Shown here: one piece after another, positions 19,194 through 30,900 of the stretch
How positions within the stretch are numbered: position 1 is the first letter of the stretch
Layout: each line of letters begins with the position of its first letter
Source: Blastocatellia bacterium
Lineage (GTDB): Bacteria > Acidobacteriota > Blastocatellia > UBA7656 > JADIYM01
Direction of reading: 5' to 3'
Length of the DNA stretch: 64,000 nucleotides
NCBI GenBank assembly: GCA_016705245.1
Contig: JADIYM010000005.1
Coordinates: 62,001-126,000, forward strand
Position numbers and translations under genes: made by a program
The notes under the pieces: model-generated
Databases searched by the model: none
Seen by the model: the letters and a program-made list of their open reading frames with translations, nothing else
Told to the model about the DNA's origin: nothing

Positions 19194-21208
19194 GACTCGA
19201 TGGCTCTGGCGTCGCGTGCGGCTTTGAATCGAGCGGAAGCGATCGCCGCTCGACGTTCCAATGCCGCTCGCGTCGGCAGCCACGAGGTGTTCTTCCCCCA
19301 CGACTTGAAGCGCGACAGTGCCTCGAGCTTGATGCGCCGGGCAATCGAAGGTGCGGCCGCCTTCACGACGTGCTGACGATTCAGGCTGTTTCCCCAGACG
19401 AAGAGCATGGATGCGAGGGTCTCTCGCTCGACGGCGTCAACGGGGTTTTCCGCGATCTCCGTAAAGCGATTCAAGGCGGCGCGCTCCCACGCCCAAAGTA
19501 GCGGTTTTCCGATGGCAATCGCGGTTTCGACGGCGACTACCGAGAACCGCGGCGCCGTCGACGGGTCGTCGAAACGCAGCGCCGCCGTGACCGACTCGAA
19601 AGCTTTCGGCGTGAATCCTCCGAGGTCCACCACGGCTACAACGGCCGCGCCATCCGACGGGTCCGCTTCGAGGACGGCGCGATAGGCATCGGCCGCCTCG
19701 CGCGCTCGACCAAGACAATGCAGGGACTTCGCAATCGGGGTGAGCGCCCGACCGTCGCCCGTCTTTGAGTGGGCCGTGCGAAGGACTCCGATGGCTTCCT
19801 CGGGATTTGTCTCGGTGAGGACGTAACCGAGGCGGAGCGCCGAAACGGTGTTGTGCGGCTCGAGCTCGACGCAGGCCCTCGCTGCCCGTACGGCATCTGT
19901 CCAGCGTCCCGCGTCCTCGTAGAGCGCCGAGAGCACGCCGTGCACGTAGGCGGAAGTCGGGTCGATGATTGCGAGGCGCTCGAACACCTCGAGCTGCGCC
20001 CGCGCGTGCTTCGGGTCCGCCAATGCGTCTCCGAATCCGCGGACGGCGTTCCGACGCGCAGCGTCAGTGAGATCTGGACTGGCCAGCGCCTGCAGAACGA
20101 TACCGGCGAGCTCGATCTGAGGGGTGTGCTCGACGATTCGCGCCGCGGCAAGACCGGGTCGAACTGCAAGCATCCGCTCGTAGATGCGCCTGGCGGCATC
20201 GGGATCCCGATTCACGAGTGAGCAGGCGTAGAGGTCGTCGAAAAGGGGATCGTCCGGGAACAGCTCGCGCGCTCGGTCGAGCGAGGCAGCAGCGGCCTCC
20301 GTACGTCCAAGCTGGTCGAGCGCCCGAAACTCGAAAGTCAGCGCAGCGCGAGGGTTTGCCGTGCGGTACCCGTCGTCGATGTTTGCAAGGACTTGCGACC
20401 AGTTACTCGACATGCCGAGAAACTCGAGCTGCCACCAACGGACGAAGTCTGGCGTGTATCGATGGCTCGAGGCGTCGAGCCACTCACGGCCCTCGCCGAT
20501 GCCGTGCATCTGCACGAGCACCTCGAGGTACTGGCCGGCGATGTCTTCGTCGTATGGGGTGATGTCGATGCGACGGGTGAGACCTTCGAGCAGGTGCCGC
20601 GGCGAATCCGCGGCGCGACCAAGGTCGCACATCAGACCCCACGCATCCTCGAATCCGGGCGTAAGTTCGACGCACGCCCGAACGTCCCGAATCGCGTCGT
20701 TGAAGTCGCCGCGTCGGAACGCAATGACCGCGGCCCGATGGTACGCCTCGTCGATCCGGTCGCGTTCGGCAATCTCCAGATATGTCGCTCGCGCGGCGAC
20801 GGCCAATCCAGCGATTTCGTCGAGGTAGGTGCGCGCGAGCCGTCCCTCCGGCGAGAGCTCAGCGGGCGAAGCGTGTGCATCGGCCCACCTGGCAAGATGC
20901 TCTGCGACCGGCGGCGGCGTCCAGCGGTGATCGATTCGGCCGATGAAATGCTCGAGCGATCGCCGCAGGGGAAACGGAAACCGGGTTGGCAGAATGGCAG
21001 CGAGGTCTGTCATCGCACCGGATTTATTCGCCTCCAGCAGCAGGAAGTTGAGCTCGAGTTGCCGGACCTCCACGTCTTCGTCGAGTGCGAGCGACTGCGC
21101 CTTGCGTCGAGCACCAAGGGCATCGGTCGCCGAGCCGCGTTCGCCGGCACCGTATTCATCCCAGGCCCGACGGATGAGCGACCGGAATTCACCAGCCGGT
21201 TCCGGCAA
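19187..21208 (-). CDS. TPR protein, probable second half of a split C39-TPR protein
   Basis: About 670 residues of helical TPR-like repeats (for example LAVRPGLAAARIVEHTPQIEL and ACVELEPHNTVSALRLGYVLTETNPEEA). The only start that fits just after the upstream gene is TTG 21208, which overlaps that gene's stop by 20 bp and has no clear ribosome site. The coding sense resumes immediately after the upstream stop in a different frame (EPAGEFRSLIRRAWDEYG). It is therefore either a coupled second gene or, more likely, the C-terminal half of one large protein broken by a 1-bp indel near 21,200. Probably an interaction scaffold. Confidence 0.6.
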   Translation of the reverse strand: MPEPAGEFRSLIRRAWDEYGAGERGSATDALGARRKAQSLALDEDVEVRQLELNFLLLEANKSGAMTDLAAILPTRFPFPLRRSLEHFIGRIDHRWTPPPVAEHLARWADAHASPAELSPEGRLARTYLDEIAGLAVAARATYLEIAERDRIDEAYHRAAVIAFRRGDFNDAIRDVRACVELTPGFEDAWGLMCDLGRAADSPRHLLEGLTRRIDITPYDEDIAGQYLEVLVQMHGIGEGREWLDASSHRYTPDFVRWWQLEFLGMSSNWSQVLANIDDGYRTANPRAALTFEFRALDQLGRTEAAAASLDRARELFPDDPLFDDLYACSLVNRDPDAARRIYERMLAVRPGLAAARIVEHTPQIELAGIVLQALASPDLTDAARRNAVRGFGDALADPKHARAQLEVFERLAIIDPTSAYVHGVLSALYEDAGRWTDAVRAARACVELEPHNTVSALRLGYVLTETNPEEAIGVLRTAHSKTGDGRALTPIAKSLHCLGRAREAADAYRAVLEADPSDGAAVVAVVDLGGFTPKAFESVTAALRFDDPSTAPRFSVVAVETAIAIGKPLLWAWERAALNRFTEIAENPVDAVERETLASMLFVWGNSLNRQHVVKAAAPSIARRIKLEALSRFKSWGKNTSWLPTRAALERRAAIASARFKAARDARAIESQ

Positions 21209-23632
21209 CGTCCGACTCGCGGCCGGTGGTGTCGTCGGGTGCCACGACTCCGGCAGCGAGATCCGGTCGGTTCTGGCGCAGGTACCACTGCGTGAGCTCG
21301 CCTCTTGCCGCCTCGGAGTACGGGGCAAGCGCGAGGTATTCCTGCCACGTCTGCTCGGCGGCCTTCGCGTTGCCGAGCGCGAGCTCGAGGCTCGCGAGCA
21401 TCGAGCGCGCTCCAACGGCTCTGGGATGGCGGGCGACGAGGGCCCGTGCGTCGACGGCGAGTTGCTCGAGCGGGCGGTGCCGCCGGTCGATTCGCATCTT
21501 CTCGAGATTAGCGCCAAGGTGCACCGGCGACATCTCGAGGCACGCCGACAGTGCCCGGTCAGCGTCGTCGTTGCGGCCACTCGCCCGCAGGACGGTCGAG
21601 AACGTGTGCCAGACGTCCTCGGCGTGCGGCATGCGTTCGATTAGGGCTTCGAATCGCTTGCCGGCCCGCCGCAGATCGCCCCGCCAGAAACTGGAGAGCG
21701 CTCGGCGGTAGCGCTGCAACGCGCCCGGGATGGGCGTGTCGAACTCGCGCAGCACCCGCTCCGCGTCGTCTTCCGCGCCCATGGAAAACAACGAGAGCGC
21801 CATGTTGAAACGAGTCGTCGGATCGACGTCGACATCGGTCGCCAGCGCGTGCACCGTCTCGCGCAGTGAAGCCGACGGCGCGAAGGACTCGCCGGCTTCG
21901 AGCGTCAGAAACCTCCGATGCCGGCTGCCCGGCGGCAGGTCGCCCAGACTCGCGCGCGCCTCGGCCACCGCGCCGTCGTGCAGCAGCCGGCGAGCCCGTC
22001 GCACGATGGTCGCGTTTGGATCCACCCACGCGCGGTCGACCTTCTGAATGACCGATGCGTCGTCGTCGGGAAGGAGCGCCACGAGTGCGTCGGCGGCCTT
22101 CGTGTAGAGAGCGGCGATGAGGTCGTACGGAATGAAGTGTGGCAATCCCTCGTCGGGGTCCGTCACCTCGATCTCCTCGAGGGCGTCGTCATATCCGACG
22201 ATGACTTCCATGTGGTTCATCAGAACGCCCTGCCGGCAAGCCAGCAGCGGGAAGCCCTCGTCGAGTGCGCCTCGAATCGCGTCCAGGTCACAGCGGATGT
22301 CGATCGCCCGCAGGCCGCGGGTCGCGCACCAGCGATCGAGTTGCCACGAACTTACGCCTTCCTCGGCGCCCATCTCGGCGTTGAGACGGGCGGGGTCCGC
22401 GTCGCGGCCCTCGCCGTACAGGCGCAGGACCATCGCCACCGAGGTGGCGACGCACAGGTACCGGTCCTGAACGAGCGACGGCACCGGCAGCCGAAACCGG
22501 CGGAAGTAGCCAGCCGCGCGAAGCTTGTCGAGACGCGCAGCCAGGTCGGCGTCGAATGACTTCGCGACGTCGACGGCGGCCGAAGCGTCGTAACTGCGCC
22601 AGCGGGCACGCACGAGAAGCGCCTTGAGGGGCGTCAGGTCCTCCACGAACGGGGACCAGTCATCGAGTCGTTCCTCGAGCACGTCTCCGAGCTGCGACCA
22701 GCGGTTGCGCGCCACGTGATCTTCGACGAGCGTCAGGAAGACTCGCCAGTCCTGTGGAAACCGTTTCGAGGCGGCCGAGATGATTTTCGAGGCATCGTCG
22801 GACCGGCCGAGCGACGCGAGGCAGCGGTGCGCGAGTACCCAGGGTCTGGGCCAGTGCGGGCAGTCGACCGAGATCGCCGTGAAGAGATCGAGCGCGGACT
22901 GCCAATGCCGGAGTCGAAAGGAGGCAAACGCGAGGCTGTACATCACCCACGGGTGCGAGGCGGCCGGACTCGATCTTGCGGCCTCGCCCGCGGCGGCAGC
23001 CGATTCGGCCATGTGCAGCCCGGCAAACTCCGAAGCCCGTTCGGCCTCGATGAGGGTCCGATACAGGTCGCTGCTGCCGGACTGCTCCTTCAGTCCATCG
23101 AGGTGGCGCAAAGCCGCCAGCACACGACCGCGGGCCGAGAGGGTTCGCGCGACCTGAACCTCCGCTCGCAGATCCGTCGCCGTGACCGGAGTCGTCTGCC
23201 GAAACAGTTCGAGACTTTGGGTCTCGCGACCAACGCCGCGAAGGATGTCGGCCCAGAGAAGGACTTCGTCTGCGGAAGAAAAACCGTTGTCCGCAGCAAG
23301 ATTGCGACCGGCGTCGTATGCCTCGAAGGTCCTACCGTAACGGAATGACTCGAAGGCCAGCGTCCAGCGGGAGCTGATCCGCGGGAGCTCGAAGCGGGAT
23401 TCGAAGAACATTGGGAAAGGGCCGTGGAGTGCGCGGACGAGAACCGCTGCGTGTCCCTGACCGCCGTGGTCGGCTTGCAGATGGAAGCCCGCTCTGCCAT
23501 GGCGGCGAGCGGGGGAAAGCTCGCGCCTCGACGACGACAAAGTAAGGTGCCACTCGTAAAGTGCCTCCGCTCGAAGCGGTCGACAACGGCCGTCACAACC
23601 TCCGCGTGGGGTTTCCCCTCTACTCCGTACAT
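21189..23632 (-). pseudogene. C39-like cysteine peptidase with TPR repeats, frame-shifted
   Basis: TPR-like helices flank a papain-like C39 domain: the catalytic Cys in QDRYLCVATSVAMVLRLYGE, His in MNHMEVIVGYDD, and an acidic residue in VTDPDEG. C39 domains usually cleave at double-Gly leaders or process peptides; the domain here lies mid-protein between TPR arrays. Two frame changes are visible. Near 23,575 the sensible frame moves from one starting MYGVEGKPHAEVVTAVVDRF to one containing LYEWHLTLSSSRREL. Near 21,200 it moves into the downstream TPR ORF. Joined, the product would be about 1,450-1,500 residues. The start near 23632 is uncertain. Confidence 0.6.
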
Positions 23633-23744
23633 ATCGGCAACTGCCGTGCGAATCTGTACCGGATCGCGGGACTCTACCGAAGCCTCTCACCAGCAACAAG
23701 CTCGAGCGACGGCGGCGCCAGGGCTGCTCCCTGGCGAGCGGGGA

Positions 23745-23854
23745 ACCCGAGCGCTACCGCGCCCGGTACTGATGCGTGAGTCGGTCACTCCCGAGCGCCA
23801 CAACTCACGCACGCGCTACTCGAGCATCAGTACCGGGCGCGGTAGCGCTCGGGT
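23745..23854. repeat. Family E element: perfect 31-bp inverted repeat
   Basis: Left arm 23745-23775 and right arm 23824-23854 are exact reverse complements over 31 bp (core gcgctaccgcgcccggtact). An inner gcgtgagt/actcacgc pair extends the hairpin. It occupies most of the 23633-24038 gap between the divergent C39-TPR and YVTN/cytochrome genes; nothing else recognisable is in that gap apart from the downstream ribosome site. Confidence 0.93.
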
Positions 23855-24038
23855 CAAACGTCAATTAGCCACGTTGGAACTCCATTAGAACAACTTTAGA
23901 ACTCCCAAAGGACTTAAACGCAGGTCGGGCCCTAGTGTGCAGCGTGGGCGGTTGTCCGGACGGCGAATGTGCCGGAGCGAACCGCAAGAGCATCGGCCGA
24001 CGAGGCCGACGACAGATCGCCAGCTCCCGGGAGGAAGC

Positions 24039-26294
24039 ATGCACACTCGAAATAATTCACCGCTCACCCATCCGCGTCGGAATCTGCGCCTGGCGGTCAT
24101 ACTGATCGTCATTGCCAGCGTCTCGGTCGTCTCGCTGCCCGAACTCGAGTTTTCGCGCGTCCACGCGCTTTCGCCGTCGCCGATCAGCTCGAGCCCCATC
24201 GTCCTCAACAGCGCCGACCGCTTCCTCTGGGTCTGCAACCCCGACAACGACTCAGTGACCGTCGTCGACGTCGGCAGCGATCTGAACCGGAAGGTCGCCG
24301 AGATCGTGGTCGGAAACGAGCCGCAGTCGGTGTCGCTCAGCGCCGACAACTCGAAGGCCTACGTCGCCAACGCGATCTCCGGCACGGTGTCGGTCATTGC
24401 CACGTCGTCGTTCTCGGTGGTGAAGACCATCAAGGTCGGCGCCGAGCCGTGGGCCTGCGCCCTCAGCCCGAACGGCACGAAGCTCTACGTTGCCAACTCG
24501 TCCTCCAACAACGTTTCGGTCATCGACACGTCGAACGACACGGTCGTGAAGACGATCGAGAGCGTCGGCGTCTGCCCGCGCGCGATCGCGATCACGAACG
24601 ACGGCGACTTCCAGGATGACGACGAGAAGGTGTTCGTCACGAACTTCCTCGCGCAGTACCGGTTCGGTCAGGTCAAACCCGGCGAGGACACGGGCAAGGT
24701 CGGACTTGTATACGTGATCCGGACCGACCGCGACGCGGTCTTCACGACGATCAACCTCGACCCGCTCGCCGACACTGGCTTCAAGTCGGACGGCGACGCG
24801 CTAAACAAGGTCGCGCCAACCGGCGCCGCATCGGTCACGACCGGGGCATTTCCGAACATTCTCGCCGGCCTCGCGATCCTCGGTGACCGTCTCTACATTC
24901 CCTCGACCGGCTCGTCGCCGAACGGCCCGGTGAAGTTCAACGTGAACGTGCAGGGACTCGTTTCAGTCGTCGACACGACGACGGACCGCGACCTCGGCCT
25001 GACGGCGAACCTCAACAAGGGTATCCAGTTCGAGCCCGACTTCGACGACAACCTCGGCCGGCCGCTGAAGCGATTCGTCACGAATCCGTACTTCATCGCG
25101 TTTCGCCACAACTCGAACTCCGGGTACGTGATCTCGGCGGCGTCTGACCAGGCCGTCAAGCTCGAGCTCGACGGTTCCGGCAAGCCGACGATCAACGCGC
25201 CGACGGCCCCGGGCGGTGCGGATGGAATCGTGCGGATCATCACGGGCAAGAACCCGCGCGCGATGGTGATCAATCAGAACGATACGCGCGGCTACATCTG
25301 GAACTACGTGTCTCGCGACGTGACCGTCGTGAATCTGTCGAACGACGCGACGCTCGACACGATCGTGACTGCGGCGCAGCCGTCCGACGCGCTCGGCCGC
25401 GAGATTCAGAAGGGCAAGGAGCTCTTCAACTCTTCGATCGGTCCGGTCACGTTCAACGAAGAGATCGACGCGAACGAGGGCCTCATGTCCGACCGCGGAT
25501 GGTGCTCGTGCGCGAGCTGCCACCCGAACGGACTGACCGACGCCGTCGTCTGGATGTTCCCGGCGGGACCTCGGTTCTCGACGCCGCTCAACGGCACGTT
25601 CAGCAAGACGAATCCGAACGTCCAGCGGGCACTGAACTGGTCGGCGATCTTCGACGAAGTTGCGGACTTCGAGCTCAACACGCGTGGCGTTGCAGGAGGC
25701 CGCGGCCTAATCCTGCTTCCCAACGGCACGCCCGACCCGAACGTGAAGGCATTCGATCCGGCTTCGAGCGGCCGGAGCGCCGATCGTGACGCGATCACGA
25801 CATATGTCCAGCGCGGGATCCGCAGCCCTGTCTCGGGCGTCGAGGATTCGGACTCGCTCGCTGCCAAGGGACGCAAGGTATTCCAGAAGGCCGGTTGCGT
25901 GCAGTGCCACAGCGGCGCGCAGTGGACGACTAGCATCGTCGAATTCGCCCCGGCGCCGCCGGCAACCGCGCTGACCGTCGAACAGGGCGTCTCGCAGCTG
26001 ACGGCGCAACTGCGGCCCGTCGGGACGTTCGACGCTGGAAATGCGTTCGAGCTCATCGGGACGGGCGGAAACATCAGCAAGCAGGCGCTCGGAACCCTCG
26101 GGTTCAACGTGCCGTCGCTGCTCGGCGTGTTCGCCTTCCCGCCCTACCTTCACAACGGTACCGCGGTCACGCTCGACGAGGTACTCAACAATCCCGCACA
26201 CGTCGGCACGTCGCCGCTGCTTCAGAAGCCGAAGAAGCGCGCTGCGCTGATCCAGTTCATCCGCTCGATCGACGACTCGACACCGACGTTCTAG
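24039..26294 (+). CDS. Exported YVTN beta-propeller / cytochrome c protein
   Basis: A 751-residue envelope protein. Start ATG 24039 has the site gggagga. A hydrophobic segment at residues 18-38 (LAVILIVIASVSVVSLPELEF) acts as signal or anchor. Residues 50-480 form a YVTN-type propeller (NSADRFLWVCNPDNDSVTVVD, SKAYVANAISGTVSVI, TKLYVANSSSNNVSVID). The C-terminal part has two heme-c motifs, CASCH (SDRGWCSCASCHPNG) and CVQCH (AGCVQCHSG), with the di-heme peroxidase-like phrase PSLLGVFAFPPYLHNGTA. Probably a periplasmic electron-transfer or oxidoreductase protein. No partner gene is adjacent. Confidence 0.82.
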   Translation: MHTRNNSPLTHPRRNLRLAVILIVIASVSVVSLPELEFSRVHALSPSPISSSPIVLNSADRFLWVCNPDNDSVTVVDVGSDLNRKVAEIVVGNEPQSVSLSADNSKAYVANAISGTVSVIATSSFSVVKTIKVGAEPWACALSPNGTKLYVANSSSNNVSVIDTSNDTVVKTIESVGVCPRAIAITNDGDFQDDDEKVFVTNFLAQYRFGQVKPGEDTGKVGLVYVIRTDRDAVFTTINLDPLADTGFKSDGDALNKVAPTGAASVTTGAFPNILAGLAILGDRLYIPSTGSSPNGPVKFNVNVQGLVSVVDTTTDRDLGLTANLNKGIQFEPDFDDNLGRPLKRFVTNPYFIAFRHNSNSGYVISAASDQAVKLELDGSGKPTINAPTAPGGADGIVRIITGKNPRAMVINQNDTRGYIWNYVSRDVTVVNLSNDATLDTIVTAAQPSDALGREIQKGKELFNSSIGPVTFNEEIDANEGLMSDRGWCSCASCHPNGLTDAVVWMFPAGPRFSTPLNGTFSKTNPNVQRALNWSAIFDEVADFELNTRGVAGGRGLILLPNGTPDPNVKAFDPASSGRSADRDAITTYVQRGIRSPVSGVEDSDSLAAKGRKVFQKAGCVQCHSGAQWTTSIVEFAPAPPATALTVEQGVSQLTAQLRPVGTFDAGNAFELIGTGGNISKQALGTLGFNVPSLLGVFAFPPYLHNGTAVTLDEVLNNPAHVGTSPLLQKPKKRAALIQFIRSIDDSTPTF

Positions 26295-26339
26295 CGGACA
26301 CGACGCCAGCCGCGTACGGGGGTTCGCGGACGGCAAACC

Positions 26340-26393
26340 GGCCGCCACCACATTCCGGAACTCGTCAAACGAGAGCCGGTTACGGTGGCGGCC
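26340..26393 (+). terminator. Possible terminator hairpin after cytochrome gene
   Basis: A 10-bp stem (ggccgccacc at 26340, ggtggcggcc ending 26393) encloses a 34-nt loop and is followed by gctgcatttt. The loop is long and the T-run short, so this is tentative. A second small hairpin (cggaccg/cggtccg, 26481-26500) lies just ahead of htpX. Confidence 0.4.
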
Positions 26394-26527
26394 GCTGCAT
26401 TTTCGTATCATCGGGAAAACCGCAGGAACGCTGTCAAATTATCTCCTTGTCGAAGTATGCGTCTGTCGGCGACTGTAACGCGGACCGTGCGGGCGGTCCG
26501 TTGGTGCAGTGACAAGGGGGGACGGCG

Positions 26528-27427
26528 ATGAATCGACTCAAGACCGCGATGCTGCTGGCGGCGCTTACGGCGCTCGTTCTGGGGCTGGGGCACGCGCTTG
26601 CGGGTCAGGCTGGCCTGATGCTGGCGCTGGTTTTTGCCGGAGTGATGAACTTCGGCGCGTATTGGTTTTCGGATCGCATCGTGCTGCGGATGCACGGCGC
26701 GCGCGAGGTTGACGAGCGGCAGGCGCCGGAGCTCCACGCGATGGTTCGCGAGCTGGCCGCCGGCCAGGGAATGCCGATGCCGCGCGTGTACGTGATGGAC
26801 GAGGTCTCGCCGAATGCGTTCGCGACGGGGCGCAACCCGAAGCACGCTGCGGTGGCAGTGACCGAAGGCCTTCTCCAGATGCTCACGACGCGTGAGCTCA
26901 GGGGCGTGCTCGCCCACGAACTGGCGCACGTGCGCAACCGCGACACGCTGATCATGACGGTGAGCGCCGCTTTTTCTGGCGCAATGGGAATGATCGCGAA
27001 CATGGCGCTCTTTTCCGGACTTCTCGGCGGAAGCGACGAAGACGAGGACGGATCGCCGATGGGTGGTTTGCTCGGCCTGATCCTTGCGCCGATCCTGGCA
27101 TCGATGATCCAGCTCGCAATCTCGAGGTCGAGGGAGTTCCTGGCCGACGCTTCGGCGGCGCAGATGACCGGCGATCCGCTCGCTCTCGCGAGCGCGCTGC
27201 GCAAGATCGAGGGAGTGAGCGCGCGGGTGCCGATGCACGCGGGATCGCCCCAGACGGCGCACCTGTTCATCATGAACCCGTTCTCAGGCGGGGGGATCGC
27301 GAAGCTCTTCAGCACGCACCCGGCGACGGACGACCGTGTGCAGAGGCTGGAGGCGATGGCGGGCAGGACGGTTTCCGGCGTGGGAGCCACGCGCGGGATG
27401 TCCGCGTTCCAGGTGGGTATGAGATGA
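26528..27427 (+). CDS. htpX: HtpX-type M48 membrane zinc metalloprotease
   Basis: Inner-membrane protease of the HtpX family, which degrades misfolded membrane proteins. It has 299 residues. Two N-terminal membrane segments lie at about 6-26 and 28-48. The zinc site HELAH is in GVLAHELAHVRNRD near residue 136, two further hydrophobic segments follow (MTVSAAFSGAMGMIANMALF; LLGLILAPILASMIQLAI), and the third ligand region is SREFLADASAAQ. The C-terminal phrase FSTHPATDDRVQRLE is typical. Start ATG 26528 has an aggggggac site. The 479-bp gap after the gene (27428-27906) contains no gene but holds a family A repeat. Confidence 0.95.
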   Translation: MNRLKTAMLLAALTALVLGLGHALAGQAGLMLALVFAGVMNFGAYWFSDRIVLRMHGAREVDERQAPELHAMVRELAAGQGMPMPRVYVMDEVSPNAFATGRNPKHAAVAVTEGLLQMLTTRELRGVLAHELAHVRNRDTLIMTVSAAFSGAMGMIANMALFSGLLGGSDEDEDGSPMGGLLGLILAPILASMIQLAISRSREFLADASAAQMTGDPLALASALRKIEGVSARVPMHAGSPQTAHLFIMNPFSGGGIAKLFSTHPATDDRVQRLEAMAGRTVSGVGATRGMSAFQVGMR

Positions 27428-27653
27428 GGTCTCGATTGCACATTGCGGTCGGGATCGGACTTCACGGAGCTCGAGTGCCGGTGGCCGCGTTTGTCGCGTG
27501 CTGCCGGGCACCGCTCCAGATCGGCGCCGCCGCGCACCTCGGCCGCGACCACTGATTAGGTTGCTCGCTTGCGAGCGACCGAAACCGGTGGCGAGGTGTG
27601 CGGACGGCGACCGCTATTGCGGGGGGGGCAGGGCGCGGGCCTGAAGGTCGGCT

Positions 27654-27726
27654 CTGCGCCTTTGCGCCTTTGCGCGAATCTCTTCAGCATTCGAAGAGGT
27701 TCGCGCAAAGGCGCAAAGGCGCAAAG
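27654..27726. repeat. Family A inverted-repeat element, copy 2
   Basis: Left arm ctgcgcctttgcgcctttgcg... and right arm ...gcgcaaaggcgcaaaggcg pair over about 30 bp around the core gaatctcttcagcattcgaagaggttc. It sits in the gap between htpX and the DUF4394 gene, about 180 bp before the latter's start. Confidence 0.9.
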
Positions 27727-27906
27727 TTCGGCCTGGTGGATCTCCGGCCAATCCGATTACGCCATCTCATTCGTAGTGGCGTGCAGATAGCCAGCTCAAT
27801 CGACGGCGTTCACGCACAGGGTGCGCGGTCTGCACACGGAAAGCAGTCACTGGTCCACCTCGCGTCGCGGAAGCTGGCACACCCTTGTCACCCAACGGAG
27901 AGAAGC

Positions 27907-30900
27907 ATGAGGCGCATCGGATTCGTTCTTGTCGTCGCAATCTGTCTGGCGGTGCTCGCGCCGCCGGTTCTCGAACGCGTGCCCGCGTTCAAGCAGTCCC
28001 TTACCGCGAGCGCCAACAGCGCCGCCAGCTTCCCACCGGGGACGATCTTCACCCTGACCAATTCCAACTTCCTGGAGCATTTCAACGTGGCGACGCCTGG
28101 GGTGCGGCTGGGATCGGTGAGCATCACCGGCATCAGTCCGTCTGAAGACATCGTCGGGATCGACTTCAGGCCGGCGACCGGCCAGCTTTATGGACTCGCC
28201 AGCTCGAGCCGGCTCTACGTCATCAACGTACTTACCGGCGTGGCGTCACCCGTCAACGGCGGGTTCACGCCCCTGCTCGACAACGCCGCTTTCGGATTCG
28301 ACTTCAACCCAACCGTCGACCGGATCCGCGTCGTCTCGACCACCGAGCAGAACCTGCGCCTGCACCCGGACACCGGACAGACCGCCGGCGTGGACACGAA
28401 CATCAACCCTGCCGGCAGCATCGTCGGATCGGCCTACACGAACAACTTCGCCGGCGCGACGTCCACGGTCCTTTACGGACTCGACTCGGACTCGAACTCG
28501 CTCGTCATCCAGAACCCGCCGAATGACGGAACCGTTACGCCGGTCGGTGCCCTGGGCGTCGATTTCGACGTCAACGCGGGCTTCGACATCGCACCGGGGA
28601 CGGGCATCGCCTACGCGGCGCTCTTCACCGGCTCCCTTCCATCGAATCTCTACACGATCAACCTCGCGACGGGCGCGGCTACGCTCGTCGGGGCGCTCGG
28701 TGGCGGAGGCAGCGCAGTGCGCGGGCTCGCTTATGTCACCGGTCCCGAGACGGTCTTCGGCGTCACGACGTCGAACAACCTCGTGCGATTTGCCAGCAAC
28801 ATGCCAGGAACGATCGTCTCGACGTCGCCGATCACGGGATTGCAGGGCGGCGAGAACATCCTCGGCATCGACTTCCGTCCGGCGACGGGGCAGCTCTACG
28901 GCCTCGGCAGCACGAGCCGGATCTACAGGATCGACCCGGCCAACGGCGCAGCGACGGCAGTTGGAGGAGGGCCGTTCGCGCCGGCGCTTTCGGGGACGGA
29001 CTTCGGCTTCGACTTCAACCCGACGGTGGATCGCATACGGATCGTCTCGGACGCCGAGCAGAACCTGCGCGCGCATCCTGACACGGGCGCCGTCGTTTTC
29101 ACGGACACGAACCTGAACCCGGCCGGAAACGTCGTTGCGGCTGCCTACGTCAACAACTTCGCCGGAGCGACGGTGACGACGCTCTACGACATAGACTCGA
29201 CGTCGGACCTTCTGCTCATACAGAACCCTCCGAACAACGGCACGTTGGTCGCCGTCGGCCCGCTCGGCGTGAACGCGACGGGCCTGACGAGCTTCGACGT
29301 CGCGCCGAGCGGCATGGCCTTCGCCGCAATCACACTGCCGGCGAGCTCAACTACGAACTTCTACACGATGAACCTCGCGACGGGCGCGGCGTCGCTCGTC
29401 GGAACGATCGGCGGAGGCGAGCAGATCCGCGACATGGCCGTCCGCGTCTGCACCGAGGTCGCCTACGGGGTGACGCAGGTGGCCGGGCCGGCGTTCAATC
29501 TCATCAGCTTCAACGCGGCGACGCCGGGGATCATCATCTCGACGGTGGGAATCACCGGGCTCCAGGCCGGTGAGCTGATTCACGGCATCGACTTCCGCCC
29601 GGCGACGGGTCAGCTTTACGCCCTCGGCAGTACAAACCGCCTATACAGGATCAACCTGATGACGGGCGCGGCAACGGCAGTTGGCGCGGGACCGTTTACG
29701 CCGGCGCTGAACGGTACGGCCTTCGGGTTCGACTTCAATCCGACGGTGGACCGGATACGCATCGTGTCGGACGCCGAGCAGAACCTGCGCGCCCATCCGG
29801 ACACGGGCGCGATCGTCTTTACGGACACGAATCTCAACCCGGTGGGAAACGTCGCCGCCGCGGCCTACGCGAATAACTTTGCCGGGGCGCTCACGACGAC
29901 GCTCTACGACGTCGATTCGACGTCGAGCCAGCTCTTCACGCAGAATCCGCCGAACAACGGAACGCTCGTCCTGGTCGGGTCGCTCGGGATTGCGGTCTCC
30001 AGCGCCAGCGTCGGGTTCGACATCGCCACGGGAAGCGGGAACCCGTACCTCTCCGCCTACACCGGCGGTGCAAGCCCGGGCTTCTACAGGCTCGATCTCG
30101 GCACGGGTGCCGCGACACTGATCGGCAACGTCAACACGACGGACGTGCTCGTCGACTTCTCGATCGTGATCACGGCGACCGCAGGCGTCGACAGTCCGGC
30201 CGGGTACGACATGACGACCGGTGCGTTCTTCGAGCGTAATTCGAACACTCCGGGCGGCGCCGACAACACGTTCGTGTTCGGAGCGGGCGGCGCCACGGTC
30301 GTACCGATCAAGGGTGACTGGGACGGCGACGGCGACGACACGGTCGGCATCTACGACACGACGTCGGGCGCGTTTTTCCTTCGCAACGGCAACTCGAATG
30401 GACCGGCGGACCTCCCGGTGTTCACGTTCGGACCTGCGGGGCTGGGTTTCATGCCGATCACGGGTGACTGGGACAACGACGGCGACGACACAGTCGGGCT
30501 CTACGATCCGGTGACGGGGAACTTCTTCCTGAAGAACACGAACTCGGCAGGTGCCGCGGATCTCGTGTTCACCTTCGGCGTCGGCGGCGCCATTCCGATC
30601 GCCGGCGACTGGAATGCCGACAACATCGACACGATCGGGATCTACGTCGCGGCGACCGGGACGTTCTTCCTTCGCAACTCGAACTCGAACGGGCCGGCGG
30701 ACGTCACACCGTTCTCGTTCGGCGCGCCGGGCGCCACGCCAATCGCGGGTGACTGGAACGCCGACGGCACGGACTCAGTCGGCATCTACAATCAGGCGAA
30801 CGCTGCCTGGTTCCTGGCCAATACGAATGGTGCCGGAGCAATGGCCGACTTCGCGTTTACCTACGGCACGCCGGTGCTCGGCCCACTGGCTGGTGACTGG

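Noticed and set aside
26430..26470. Sigma-70 promoter ahead of htpX
   Set aside because: CTGTCA and TTGTCG hexamers are present, but no -10 hexamer lies at proper spacing.
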